From Fusobacterium perfoetens (lineage in GTDB: Bacteria > Fusobacteriota > Fusobacteriia > Fusobacteriales > Fusobacteriaceae): a DNA stretch of 64,000 bases. The notes below the pieces were generated by a model. It was given only the letters and a program-made list of their open reading frames with translations. It made no database searches and was not told where the DNA came from. The stretch's first letter is position 1; each line of letters opens with the position of its first letter. This document shows positions 51,240 to 60,693 of this stretch, piece by piece. The DNA lies in assembly GCF_021531595.1 (NCBI RefSeq), contig NZ_JADYUD010000004.1:1-64000 (forward strand), read 5' to 3'. The translations under genes were made by a program, and so were the position numbers.

Positions 51240-54125
51240 TTGTTCAAAAGAAAATTTTTATACATTGCATTAATCACTTTAAGTGCTAATCTGGCTTATG
51301 GAAATATGAAAGAAGATATAGCATTTTTAAATGAGTTGTACAAACAAGAAAGATATGATATGGCTGTATCAGAATCTGAAAAATTTATTTTAAATTATCC
51401 TGATTCTAAATATAATAAAAATATATGTGAAAGAATGGCGAAAGTATATTTTATACAAAAAGATTATAAAAAATCTGAGATATATTTTCAAAAATTTTTA
51501 ACAGAGTATAAATTAAAAAAAGATGAAAAGACAGAAGCTTATTCTTACCTTTATAAAATAAAAAAAGCTGAAGGAAACAGAGCAGAAGCAGAAAAATATG
51601 CTGTAAATCTAAAAGAAAATAAAAAAATATATGAAAAAACTCTTTATGACAGTGGTATAATTCTTCTTAATCAGGGAGATAACACAGAAGCTGTAAAAGA
51701 GTTTATGAATGTTGTAAGAATTCAGGGAGATTATTATGAATCTGCAGTTCTGTATCTTGCAATGGGGCTTTATAATAATGGGCAGTATGGAGATGCAGTA
51801 AAGTATCTTGATTTTTATAATAATCTTCAAAGCACAAGTAAGGATATTCCTCTTTTAACTTACCTTTATGGATCTTCTTATTATAAACTTAATGATTCTG
51901 ATAAAGCTATAAGTTGTTTTGAAGAGGGGTTGAGAAGATATCCTAATGACAGCTATAGTAAAAAAGGAAGAATAACTCTTATAGAAATATATGCAAACAG
52001 AGAAGAAATAGATAAGGCTCTTATGATTTATTCTGAAATTGACAGAGAAAGAGATAAAAAAGCAGGAGCAAGGGTTTTAGCAGATTATTTTCTTGCAGAG
52101 AATGAATATAAAAGAGCAGTTAACTTTTATGACATAATGGGAGAGGAAAAACCTGACAGTGTAAGATATACTTATGCTTATTCTCATTATAAACTTGAAA
52201 ACTATAAGAAGGCAGCACAAGAATTTGAAAAAATAAAAGATAAAAAATACCTTCTTAACAGCAGATATTATTCAGCACTTAGCTTTTATAATATGAAAGA
52301 TTATAAAAAAGCTGTGTCTTTTGAAAAATATCTTCCTGAATATGAAACAGAAGGAAAAAAATATATAGATTTATGTACAGTATTTGGAAACTCTTATTAT
52401 GAAATGGGAGATGCTTTAAAATCTTATAAGTATTATAAAGGCATATATAAAGATTATCCTACAGCAGAAAATCTTTACAGGGTGATAGTTCTTCAGACAA
52501 AAACTGATGATGAAACAGGACTTTCAGAGTCTTTTGAAAAATATAAAACTGAATTTCAAGAAGATAGAGATTATAAAAAAGATATTTATCTTGCAGCAGG
52601 AAATTATTTTTATAAAAAAGGAAAATCAGAAGAAGCTGAAAAGATTTACAAAGAATATATGAAATCAGGAAGTGATGTTGAAATAGGAAATAACCTTGTA
52701 AATCTTCTTGTAAATGAGAAAAAATATTCAGAAGTTATAGAATATTTGAATAAAATGGAAGAGACAGATGACAGCACCTATTTAAAAGGAATAGCTTATA
52801 TGGGTGTGGGAGAATATGAAAAAGCAGATAGCCTGCTTTCTCCTCTTAAAAGTAAAGAAAATATAGGAAAAGAGCTTAAAGAAAAAACAGCTTATAATAT
52901 AATAAAAAATAATTTCCTATGGGAAAAATATGAAAAAGTTATAAAAGAAGGAGAAGAATATCTTAACGGAGCATATATTTATGGACTTGATGATATTGTT
53001 GACAGAATAGGACTTAGTTATTACAGACTAGGAAATTATGAAAAGGCGAGAGAATATTTTGCAAAACTTACTGTTATTCCAGAGTACAGTGGTTATGCAA
53101 GATTCCAGACAGCTGACAGTTATTTTGCTGAAAAGAATTATGAGAAAGCAAAAGCTGAATATAAAATGGTATACAGTGAAAAAAGTGGAAAGAAATATGA
53201 AGAAGATGCAAAATACTGGGAGCTTAACTGTGAACTTAATCTTGGAAAAGAAGATTCTTATCTTGCTGAAAGTGAAAAATTTCTTAAGGAGTATCCTCAT
53301 TCTTCATATTTAGTAAATATTCTTTCAATAAGAGGAAAAATTCTTTCTGACAGGGGAAAATCAGAGGAAGCTGTAAAAGAATATGAAAATCTCTATATAG
53401 CATCAGTGCAGAACACAGAAAAAGATCAGACAGTAGAAAAGATAATAGAACTTTATGATAAAACAGAAAATATAGAAGCCAAAAGTCAGTGGATTGAAAA
53501 GTTTTCTGATAAATATAAAAAAAGTTATTATAAATCTCTTGCTTACAGAGAAAAAGGAATGACAAAAGAGGCACAGGCAGAGGAAAAAATTCTTTTTGAA
53601 AGTAAAAAATATAGGGATTATGCTCTTATAAATAGTGCAAATGACTATTTCAATGAAAAGAAATATGCAGAAGCTGAGAAAAATTATAAAGAGATAAGAG
53701 AAATGGAAAGCACTCCATATAAAGATTTAGCAGTATTCCAAACAGGAAATATATATGCTCTTAAGGGAGAAAATGATAAAGCTGAAATAGAGCTTTCAAA
53801 AGTTTTTGTTCTTTATCCACAAAGTATATATGTAATACCAGCAAAATTAAAACTGGCAGATGTATATGATGCTAAAGGAGATACGGCAAAAGCAAAAGAA
53901 GGTTATAAGGAACTTCTTCAAAATAAAAATGCCTCAGAATATAAAGAGTATCTAACAGAAAAAATGCTTTTTATATCTCTTAAGGAAAATAATAAAGAAG
54001 AGTCCCAAAAATATTATAAAGAACTTAAAAAACTTAATAAAGAAACAGCAGCAAAATATGATGAGTTTATGAAAGAGGAAACAGAAACTACCGTATCTGA
54101 CACAAATAAGGAGGAACAAAAATGA
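51240..54125 (+). CDS. Large TPR protein of the TonB/Exb operon
   Basis: This protein of about 961 residues has a signal peptide (FLYIALITLSANLAYG, cut near 20) and then more than twenty TPR-like helix pairs to the C-terminus, seen as recurring Y-x3-G-x3-KA or NYEKA blocks (for example SYYKLNDSDKAISCFEEGLRRYPND). It is probably a periplasmic or outer-membrane-bound scaffold. The start is taken as TTG 51240, which AAGGAG precedes with 8 nt spacing. It overlaps the next small gene by 4 nt (ATGA). The operon with ExbB, ExbD and TonB suggests that it helps link energised TonB to an outer-membrane partner; this is inference. Confidence 0.85.
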   Translation: MFKRKFLYIALITLSANLAYGNMKEDIAFLNELYKQERYDMAVSESEKFILNYPDSKYNKNICERMAKVYFIQKDYKKSEIYFQKFLTEYKLKKDEKTEAYSYLYKIKKAEGNRAEAEKYAVNLKENKKIYEKTLYDSGIILLNQGDNTEAVKEFMNVVRIQGDYYESAVLYLAMGLYNNGQYGDAVKYLDFYNNLQSTSKDIPLLTYLYGSSYYKLNDSDKAISCFEEGLRRYPNDSYSKKGRITLIEIYANREEIDKALMIYSEIDRERDKKAGARVLADYFLAENEYKRAVNFYDIMGEEKPDSVRYTYAYSHYKLENYKKAAQEFEKIKDKKYLLNSRYYSALSFYNMKDYKKAVSFEKYLPEYETEGKKYIDLCTVFGNSYYEMGDALKSYKYYKGIYKDYPTAENLYRVIVLQTKTDDETGLSESFEKYKTEFQEDRDYKKDIYLAAGNYFYKKGKSEEAEKIYKEYMKSGSDVEIGNNLVNLLVNEKKYSEVIEYLNKMEETDDSTYLKGIAYMGVGEYEKADSLLSPLKSKENIGKELKEKTAYNIIKNNFLWEKYEKVIKEGEEYLNGAYIYGLDDIVDRIGLSYYRLGNYEKAREYFAKLTVIPEYSGYARFQTADSYFAEKNYEKAKAEYKMVYSEKSGKKYEEDAKYWELNCELNLGKEDSYLAESEKFLKEYPHSSYLVNILSIRGKILSDRGKSEEAVKEYENLYIASVQNTEKDQTVEKIIELYDKTENIEAKSQWIEKFSDKYKKSYYKSLAYREKGMTKEAQAEEKILFESKKYRDYALINSANDYFNEKKYAEAEKNYKEIREMESTPYKDLAVFQTGNIYALKGENDKAEIELSKVFVLYPQSIYVIPAKLKLADVYDAKGDTAKAKEGYKELLQNKNASEYKEYLTEKMLFISLKENNKEESQKYYKELKKLNKETAAKYDEFMKEETETTVSDTNKEEQK

Positions 54126-54460
54126 AAAAATTAGTTTTATGTCTTATGATTTTAGGTTCTCTTTCAGCATTTTCAGCAGAAAGTGTTGTAATTGACAAAG
54201 AAGTTACTGGTGTAAACAAAGAAACTATTGAAACTAGAGAAGTGGCAGACAAAAAAATAAATCTTGATCAAAAAGAAGTAGATGCAAGTGAAATAAAAAC
54301 ATCAAGTAAAAAAATAAAAGAAGGACAAGAAAGCCTTGAAGTAAAAAATAGTGATGATGAAATAAAAAAAGAACTTGCTTCTGATGTTTCAAAAGAAAGC
54401 TCAATTTGGAAATATGTTTTGGGAGTACTTGGGGTAATAGCTATAGCTGTTGCTTTATAG
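54122..54460 (+). CDS. Small exported bitopic protein of the Exb operon
   Basis: The 112-residue protein has a signal peptide (MKKLVLCLMILGSLSAFSA), a charged, mostly helical middle rich in K, E and V, and a C-terminal hydrophobic helix (about 96-112, YVLGVLGVIAIAVAL) right at the end. It would therefore be exported and then anchored by its tail. I recognise no family. Its ATG overlaps the TPR gene stop (ATGA), and exbB follows 25 nt later, so it belongs to this operon and may bridge the TPR protein and the ExbB-ExbD-TonB complex. Confidence 0.7.
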   Translation: MKKLVLCLMILGSLSAFSAESVVIDKEVTGVNKETIETREVADKKINLDQKEVDASEIKTSSKKIKEGQESLEVKNSDDEIKKELASDVSKESSIWKYVLGVLGVIAIAVAL

Positions 54461-54485
54461 GTTTACAACAGGAGGTTTTACGAAA

Positions 54486-55097
54486 ATGTATTGGATAAAA
54501 AATGGTGGATTTTTAATGTACTTCATACTGCTTATGTCAGTTCTTGGTACAGGAGTTATAATTGAAAGATTTATTTATTTTAGAACAAGAGAGAAAAACA
54601 GATTTTCAGATATAAAGCCAGTTCTTAGAAAATATATAGAAGAAGATAATGTAAAAGGTGCAATAGGTTATCTTTCAAATTCAAAATCTTCAACAGGAAT
54701 GGTTTTAAAAGAAGTTTTAAGCTTTTGGAATAAAACAAATACAACTAATATTGTGACACTTGAAGAAAAAGCAAGAGAAGCTGCTCTTTCACAAATTCCT
54801 CTTCTTGAGAGAAATATGTGGCTTTTAAGTATTGTTGCTCACACTACTCCTCTTATTGGACTTTTAGGAACTGTAACAGGAATGATAAAAGCCTTTCAGG
54901 CAGTTGCACTTCATGGTACAGGAGATGCTAAAATCCTTGCAGGAGGAATTTCAGAAGCATTATTTACAACAGCAGGAGGACTTTTTGTTGCTATTCCAGC
55001 CCTTATTATTTATAACTACTATAACAGAAAAATAGATGAAATTATAAATGATATGGAAAAAGGAAGCACAGAGGTTATCAATTACTTCAGGAGGTAA
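54486..55097 (+). CDS. exbB: ExbB/TolQ/MotA family proton channel protein
   Basis: This 203-residue inner-membrane protein forms the pentameric proton channel that energises TonB. It has three helices (near 9-29, 112-135 and 155-178). The MotA_ExbB domain shows LSIVAHTTPLIGLLGTVTGMIKAFQ (near 114) and GISEALFTTAGGLFVAIPALIIYNY (near 157), the conserved threonine and proline-containing channel helices. The start at 54486 follows ACAGGAGG. ExbB and TolQ cannot be told apart by sequence alone; the TonB gene downstream favours ExbB. Confidence 0.92.
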   Translation: MYWIKNGGFLMYFILLMSVLGTGVIIERFIYFRTREKNRFSDIKPVLRKYIEEDNVKGAIGYLSNSKSSTGMVLKEVLSFWNKTNTTNIVTLEEKAREAALSQIPLLERNMWLLSIVAHTTPLIGLLGTVTGMIKAFQAVALHGTGDAKILAGGISEALFTTAGGLFVAIPALIIYNYYNRKIDEIINDMEKGSTEVINYFRR

Positions 55098-55102
55098 GTT
55101 TT

Positions 55103-55540
55103 ATGAAACTGCAGAGATTAAAAAGAAGAAATAGTGGCAGTATTATTCTTGAAATGACTCCTCTTATAGATGTAGTATTTCTTCTTCTGATATTCTTTCT
55201 TGTGGCAACATCTTTTGAAGATATAAACAGTGGAATAAAAATAGATCTTCCACAATCTACAATAAGAGAGATAAAAGCAGTGAAAGAACTTCAGGTTGAT
55301 ATTACAAAAGGTAAAACTATCTATGTAAAATATCAGGAAGGAAATGAAAGAAAAAGTATAAAAGTAACAAAGGACAGCTTGAAAAGAGTTCTTGCAGATA
55401 AACTTGAGAAATCTCAGGACAAAACTGTTATTATAAGTGGAGACAAGGCTCTTGACTATGGTTTTATAGTTGATATCATGACTATATCAAAAGAAGCAGG
55501 AGCATCAGAACTTGATATTGATACAATGCTTGAGAAATAG
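55103..55540 (+). CDS. exbD: ExbD/TolR family protein
   Basis: The 145-residue protein has an N-terminal helix with the key proton-carrying aspartate in EMTPLIDVVFLLLIFFLVATSF (Asp near 24) and a periplasmic domain ending in AGASELDIDT. It forms the stator with ExbB. It begins 5 nt after exbB with GGAGG overlapping the exbB end, and tonB follows 11 nt later. The length is normal. As with ExbB, the TonB neighbour makes ExbD more likely than TolR. Confidence 0.92.
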   Translation: MKLQRLKRRNSGSIILEMTPLIDVVFLLLIFFLVATSFEDINSGIKIDLPQSTIREIKAVKELQVDITKGKTIYVKYQEGNERKSIKVTKDSLKRVLADKLEKSQDKTVIISGDKALDYGFIVDIMTISKEAGASELDIDTMLEK

Positions 55541-55551
55541 GAGTGGTAAAA

Positions 55552-56433
55552 ATGGATATTAATAAAAGAGACAAACTCTCTTTTTCTCTGGCACTTATAA
55601 TAAATCTGATAATAGTTCTTCTTATTCCTGGATATAAAATAGAAGATGTAAAGGAAGGAAAATTAAAAGTCGGATTAGTTGCTCTTGAAAAAGAAAGGGT
55701 TTACTCAAAGGAACAGAAAAAAACTGTAACTGCTAAAAAAACTGTGGAAAAGAAAGAGCCTGTTAAGAAAAATATAGAAATTCCTGCTCCAAAAAAACAG
55801 GAAGCTAAAAAAGAAAAAAGTTTAAGTCTTGATTCTGTTTCAAAAACAATAAAAGCTCCTTCAATAAATGTAATAAGCAGTGTAAATCTAAGTGCAAGAA
55901 AAAAAAGCGATACTCTTGATGAGGCACTAAAGAGCACTAAAAAAGAGCTTAAATTTGAAAGAGAAGAAAAGCTTGGAATGAAAACAGAAGATATAAAATT
56001 TAATGATACTCTTGTTCTTGATGAAACAATTAAAGAAAGAGATACAAGCAATATCCTTATTGATAAAGATGAAAGTATATCAATTGAAAGCATAAAAGTT
56101 GAAGAGGGAAAAGTTGAAGGACTTCCTAGTGGATATAAACTTGGTGTAGAAGAAGGAGATATAGTTGCAAGATGGGACTCAGAAAATCAAGAGCCTGAAT
56201 ATCCTGAATCAGCTCAGTTAAAAGGGCTTCAAGGAAGTGTAAGAGTAAAAATAGATGTAAATGAAAAAGGGGAAGTTGTAAATCTTATAATTGATAAAGG
56301 AAGTGGAGTTCCTGAAATCAACAGTGCCATTGAATCCATAGGAAGAACATGGAAAATATACCTTAGCAGGCACGGTTTAAGTATAAAAGGAAGAGTTATT
56401 CTAGATTATACATTTAAACTTAAAGGTAATTAG
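55552..56433 (+). CDS. tonB: TonB family energy transducer
   Basis: This 293-residue protein has an N-terminal membrane helix (about 8-27, LSFSLALIINLIIVLLIPG), a long K-, E-, P-rich spacer across the periplasm, and the C-terminal TonB domain (about 205-293). That domain shows EYPESAQLKGLQGSVRVKIDVNEKGEV followed by the terminal strands. The SFSLAL helix resembles the TonB helix that contacts ExbB-ExbD. The spacer is less proline-rich than in enterobacterial TonB. It is preceded by AGGAG. Its receptors are not in the window. Confidence 0.9.
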   Translation: MDINKRDKLSFSLALIINLIIVLLIPGYKIEDVKEGKLKVGLVALEKERVYSKEQKKTVTAKKTVEKKEPVKKNIEIPAPKKQEAKKEKSLSLDSVSKTIKAPSINVISSVNLSARKKSDTLDEALKSTKKELKFEREEKLGMKTEDIKFNDTLVLDETIKERDTSNILIDKDESISIESIKVEEGKVEGLPSGYKLGVEEGDIVARWDSENQEPEYPESAQLKGLQGSVRVKIDVNEKGEVVNLIIDKGSGVPEINSAIESIGRTWKIYLSRHGLSIKGRVILDYTFKLKGN

Positions 56434-56459
56434 AAAAAGAATGTTAAAGGGGGAATCAA

Positions 56460-57854
56460 ATGACTTTTTTAGGATTTAGAGTGGAAAAGGATTTGAGAGA
56501 AGAACTGGAAGGGAATACAGAGCACGGACTTATATATGTAGAAGCAGTTGGTGATTTTATAGATCAGCTTAAGGAAAAAAATCATGACTGTGTTTTAATA
56601 GAAGAAAAAAATCTACCTGTGGAAACTCTTGTAAACCTTATAAAAAAAGTAAATGAATTTCAGCAAAAAACAGTAGTTATTGTTATAGGAGTAAGTTCAA
56701 ACTTAAAAGTTGTAGCAGGAAGTATTAAAGCTGGGGCATATGATTATCTTTTAAAACCTATGCCGACTTCTGAAATACTGAGAGTGTGTGCAAAGGCTGT
56801 AAGAGACCATAAACTTATGGCTGAAAGAGTTGAAAGAAATAAAAATATAGGAGATAAACTTATAGGTCAGACTAAAGAAATAGTTCAAGTCTATAAAAAA
56901 ATAGGAAAGGTTTCAGCAGGAAGAATGCCTGTTCTTGTATCTGGAGAAAAAGGAACAGGAAAGAAAAGTGTTGCTCTTGCAATACATCAGTTTGGCGATA
57001 CTTCTAAAAAACCTTTTATAAGTATAAACTGCCTTTCATTCCCTCACTCTCTTCTTGAAAGAAGACTTTTTGGTTATGAAAAAGGTGCTTTTGAAGGAGC
57101 AATTTTCTCACAAGCAGGAGAGCTGGAAAAGGCAAATGGAGGAACACTTCATCTTGGAAATGTGGAAGCATTAAGTCTTGATGTTCAGTCAAAACTTCTT
57201 TATTTCCTTCAGGAAGGAGAATTTTTCAGACTAGGAGGAGCAGATCCTATTAAAACTGATATGAGAATAATAGCAACATCTTCTGTAGATCTTGGAAAAG
57301 AGGTACAGGCTGGCCGTTTCATAGAAGAACTTCTTGATACTTTAAAAGTTCTTGAAATAGTTATTCCTCCTCTTAGAAACAGAAAAGATGACATTCCTTT
57401 TATAATAGATAACTATTTAAGAGAATGTAACAGAGAACTTAATAAATCTGTAAAAGGTGTAAGCAAACCTGCTATGAAAAAAATTCTTAGATTTGACTGG
57501 CCTGGAAATGTAAATGAACTTAAAAATGCAATTAAATCTGCAGTTGCAATGTGCAGAGGAAATACAATAGTTATAGAAGATCTTCCAGCAGATGTTGCAG
57601 GAGTAAGAGCTTCAAGAAGAAATACAAACTATCAGACATGGATGCTTAATGAATGGATAGAAGATGAAATTAAAAATTATAAAAAATCAACTCATAAAGG
57701 TTCTTATTATACATATATAATGGGACAGGTTGAAAAAGAGCTTATAAAACAAGTTCTTGAGCAGACAAATGGAAAGAGAATTGAAACAGCTGAAGTTCTT
57801 GGAATAACAAGAAATACACTTAGAACTAAGATGATAAATTATGGGCTTGAGTAG
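56460..57854 (+). CDS. Degenerate NtrC-like AAA+ regulator with pseudo-receiver
   Basis: This 464-residue protein has the layout of a sigma-54 activator: receiver (1-120), AAA+ domain (about 131-370) and Fis-type HTH (about 425-464). Key residues have changed. The receiver's phospho-Asp position is Glu48 or Glu49, with Lys99 kept. Walker A is intact (GEKGTGKK, 162-169), but the GAFTGA loop is GAFEGA (209-214). Walker B is GGTLHLGNV, without the DE pair (227-235), and the FREDLYYRL arginine segment reads FIEELLDTL (288-296). ATP hydrolysis and sigma-54 contact are therefore doubtful. It ends the TonB operon and precedes dnaX by 11 nt. It may be a plain DNA-binding regulator. Confidence 0.85.
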   Translation: MTFLGFRVEKDLREELEGNTEHGLIYVEAVGDFIDQLKEKNHDCVLIEEKNLPVETLVNLIKKVNEFQQKTVVIVIGVSSNLKVVAGSIKAGAYDYLLKPMPTSEILRVCAKAVRDHKLMAERVERNKNIGDKLIGQTKEIVQVYKKIGKVSAGRMPVLVSGEKGTGKKSVALAIHQFGDTSKKPFISINCLSFPHSLLERRLFGYEKGAFEGAIFSQAGELEKANGGTLHLGNVEALSLDVQSKLLYFLQEGEFFRLGGADPIKTDMRIIATSSVDLGKEVQAGRFIEELLDTLKVLEIVIPPLRNRKDDIPFIIDNYLRECNRELNKSVKGVSKPAMKKILRFDWPGNVNELKNAIKSAVAMCRGNTIVIEDLPADVAGVRASRRNTNYQTWMLNEWIEDEIKNYKKSTHKGSYYTYIMGQVEKELIKQVLEQTNGKRIETAEVLGITRNTLRTKMINYGLE

Positions 57855-57865
57855 GAGAAATTCAT

Positions 57866-59329
57866 ATGCATATAACATTATATAGAAAGTACAGACCAAA
57901 AGATTTCAGTGAAATCGCAGGAGAAGGGGATATTGTAAGAACTCTTAAAAATTCCCTTGATAACGACAGAATTTCTCATGCCTATCTTTTCAGTGGGCCA
58001 AGAGGGGTAGGAAAAACAACAAGTGCCAGACTTATAGCTAAAGGAGTAAACTGCCTTAAAAATGGAATAAGCAGTACACCATGCAATGAATGTGAGAACT
58101 GCCGTGAGATTGATAACGGAAATTTTATAGATCTTATTGAAATTGATGCTGCATCAAACAGAGGTATTGATGAAATAAGAGAACTGAAAGATAAAATAAA
58201 TTATCAGCCTTCAAAAGGAAGAAAAAAAATATACATAATAGATGAGGTTCACATGCTTACAAAAGAGGCTTTTAATGCTCTTTTAAAAACATTGGAAGAA
58301 CCTCCTGAACATGTAATTTTTATTCTTGCAACAACAGAACCAGATAAAATTCTTCCTACTATTATTTCAAGATGTCAGAGATATGATTTTCAGCCTCTTA
58401 CATATGGAGAAGTTAAAGAAAAGCTTTCTGAAATATGCAGAGGAGAAAATGTAGAAATTGATGAAGGAAGCCTTGGACTTATATATGAAAGTTCAGGGGG
58501 AAGTATGAGAGATGCTATATCAATTCTTGAAAGAGTTATAATAACATATCTCGGAGAAAAAATAGATGAAGATAAATGCAGTAAAGTTATAGGAGTTACA
58601 TCTAAATCACTTTTAAAAGAATTTTTAGATATTATAAAAGGAGGAAGAGTTTCAGAAGGAGCAGTATTTTTAGATAAACTGTGGCTTGAATCTCTTGATA
58701 TAGAAAAATTTTTTAAAGACTTTGGAAAATATGTAAAAAATCTTGTCCTTGAAGGCAAACTTGAAGCAGAAGAGGGACTTGGAATAATAGGAAATATTTT
58801 TGATTCCCTTAATAAATTCAAAAGTGAAGAAGATAAAAGACTTCTTGGATATGTAGTTTTAAACAGTCTTATAAAGAAAACAAAGCAGGAAGTAAAAGAA
58901 GTTGTAGTTGAAAAACAGGTTGTTTATAAAGAAGCTCCTAAAAAAATAGAAACTTCAGAAACTGTGTCAAGAGAAGTTTTAGAAGAGGTACCTACTGTAA
59001 ACATATCACTTGAGGATATAAAAAATAGATGGACAGAGATAGTAAGAGCAGCTAAAAATGAAAAAATGACTTTTTCAGCATTTCTTATGGATGCTCTTCC
59101 CTATAAAGTGGAAGAAAATATTCTTTATATAAGATTTAATTCAAATCTTTTTGCAAAAGAGCAGATGGAAACAGAATATTATAATACTATATTCCAAGAT
59201 GTTGTTGAAAGAATAACAGGAGTAAAATTAAGAATAAAATATATATTTAAAGAAAATAAAAATGAAAAAGGAAAAAATGAAAGTGATTTTACATCACAGT
59301 TAATGACATATTTTTCAGAGGAGAATTAG
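57866..59329 (+). CDS. dnaX: DNA polymerase III subunit gamma/tau
   Basis: DnaX is the ATPase of the clamp loader that opens the beta ring (dnaN is in this window). The 487-residue protein has YRKYRP near 6, Walker A GPRGVGKTTSARLIAKG near 44, the zinc site (CLKN... then CNECENC) near 64-80, Walker B IYIIDEVHML near 121 and the SRC arginine-finger motif ISRCQRYDF near 170. The C-terminal part is short, closer to gamma than to tau in length. No clear ribosomal frameshift site was seen at the domain III end. Confidence 0.95.
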   Translation: MHITLYRKYRPKDFSEIAGEGDIVRTLKNSLDNDRISHAYLFSGPRGVGKTTSARLIAKGVNCLKNGISSTPCNECENCREIDNGNFIDLIEIDAASNRGIDEIRELKDKINYQPSKGRKKIYIIDEVHMLTKEAFNALLKTLEEPPEHVIFILATTEPDKILPTIISRCQRYDFQPLTYGEVKEKLSEICRGENVEIDEGSLGLIYESSGGSMRDAISILERVIITYLGEKIDEDKCSKVIGVTSKSLLKEFLDIIKGGRVSEGAVFLDKLWLESLDIEKFFKDFGKYVKNLVLEGKLEAEEGLGIIGNIFDSLNKFKSEEDKRLLGYVVLNSLIKKTKQEVKEVVVEKQVVYKEAPKKIETSETVSREVLEEVPTVNISLEDIKNRWTEIVRAAKNEKMTFSAFLMDALPYKVEENILYIRFNSNLFAKEQMETEYYNTIFQDVVERITGVKLRIKYIFKENKNEKGKNESDFTSQLMTYFSEEN

Positions 59330-59333
59330 TTTA

Positions 59334-60236
59334 ATGGATAAAAAGATTTCAAAAAATAATTACAGTGATGTTTCAGGAATTCTCCTTGATGCTGTAATGT
59401 GCACAATTCTTTACAATCTTTCTATGCTTATGCCTGTTACAGGATTTGCACTTCTTATTTATAAGATAAAAAATGTGCCAATGTTTAAAATAAAAAAATG
59501 GCTTGGAGCAACAATTCTTTCAATGATTTTTATAGGGGGAATAAATTTTTATGTTTCTCCAGTTACATATAAATTTGCATTTGAATTCATGACTGCAGAA
59601 AGTCTTAAAAATTTAGCAGGGTATGTTCTTATATTTTTTCCTATAGAAATTTTATACTATCAGTTTAATGGGAAAAAATTTATGATTCCTGTATTTGACA
59701 GAATTATAATAACAAGCATAGTTACAACAGTAACAGCATTCTTTTATATAAAGCTGCTTAATATAAATGGAGAACTTTTAAAAGAGGTTGTAAAGGAGCT
59801 TAATAATATTGATCAGGCAAATATTGATATTATTTTTAAGTTTATAAAAAATAATGTATATTATATGATATATACTTATGTAGGTCTTATAACTTATCTT
59901 ACATATTATTCTTTTGGAAGAAAAAGTTATCCTGTATGGAGAATATCATACTGGTGGCTTCTGTTCTATATAGTCCCATTCTTTATAATAAGATTTGGAC
60001 ATATTCAAAATGTATATTTGACAAATATCATGCTTATGGTTAAAATATCTTTTGTTGTATATGGGATAAAAATAGTATATAATCTTATAAGACTGAAAAT
60101 TAAATCAGATTTAATATGTCAGTTATTGGCAGTTATAATAGGGCTTAATTTTCAAAATATAATCTTTATAATAGCCGGGCTTTTAAGTTTTGAAGCCGTA
60201 AAAATTACAATAATAAAAGACAACGGAGGAAAGTAA
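59334..60236 (+). CDS. YybS/DUF2232-like membrane protein
   Basis: The 300-residue protein has about eight membrane segments (for example LMPVTGFALLIYKIK, ILSMIFIGGINFYV, LAGYVLIFFPIEIL, IIGLNFQNIIFIIAGLLSFEAV). Sequence similarity to a named family is weak by eye. Bacillus and relatives have a multi-helix YybS (DUF2232) protein just before gdpP-rplI-dnaB, and this gene sits before rplI-dnaB in the same way, without gdpP. I suggest YybS-like from position and topology only. Its stop is 1 nt from the rplI start. Confidence 0.65.
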   Translation: MDKKISKNNYSDVSGILLDAVMCTILYNLSMLMPVTGFALLIYKIKNVPMFKIKKWLGATILSMIFIGGINFYVSPVTYKFAFEFMTAESLKNLAGYVLIFFPIEILYYQFNGKKFMIPVFDRIIITSIVTTVTAFFYIKLLNINGELLKEVVKELNNIDQANIDIIFKFIKNNVYYMIYTYVGLITYLTYYSFGRKSYPVWRISYWWLLFYIVPFFIIRFGHIQNVYLTNIMLMVKISFVVYGIKIVYNLIRLKIKSDLICQLLAVIIGLNFQNIIFIIAGLLSFEAVKITIIKDNGGK

Positions 60237-60237
60237 T

Positions 60238-60684
60238 ATGGCAAAAATACAAGTAATTTTAACACAAGATGTAGCAGGACAAGGAAGAAAAGGAGATTTA
60301 ATAACTGTATCAGACGGTTATGCAAAAAACTTTATTCTTAATAAAAATAAAGGGATAATTGCTACAGCTGAAGCTTTACAAAAAATAGAAAATGATAAGA
60401 AAAAAGAAGCTAAAAGAAATGAAGATGAAAAAAATAAAGCTATAATCCTTAAAAATCAGTTAGAAAAAGAAAAATTAGTTTTAACTGTTAAAGTAGGAGA
60501 TAACGGAAAATTATTTGGAGCAATAACTAATAAAGAAATTGCTGCTGAAATGGAAAAATCTTTTGGACTTAAAATAGATAAGAAAAAAATAGAATGCAGT
60601 ATAAAATCACTTGGTGAACATAAAGTAACAGTTAAACTTCATCAAGATGTAAAAGCCGAAATTACTGTTATAACAAAAGAGTAG
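60238..60684 (+). CDS. rplI: 50S ribosomal protein L9
   Basis: L9 binds 23S rRNA domain V and affects decoding fidelity. The 148-residue protein has the N-terminal domain MAKIQVILTQDVAGQGRKGDLITVSDGYAKNFI (the family's strong signature with GYARN-like GYAKNF), a long connecting helix rich in K and E, and the C-terminal rRNA-binding domain. The length is normal. It is flanked by the YybS-like gene and dnaB, matching the conserved rplI-dnaB pairing. Confidence 0.97.
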   Translation: MAKIQVILTQDVAGQGRKGDLITVSDGYAKNFILNKNKGIIATAEALQKIENDKKKEAKRNEDEKNKAIILKNQLEKEKLVLTVKVGDNGKLFGAITNKEIAAEMEKSFGLKIDKKKIECSIKSLGEHKVTVKLHQDVKAEITVITKE

Positions 60685-60693
60685 GAGATAATA

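Noticed and set aside
58218-58232. An A-rich run in dnaX as a programmed frameshift site for a short gamma subunit
   Set aside because: It lies in the Walker B region, far before the usual site after domain III, so a shift there would destroy the ATPase.
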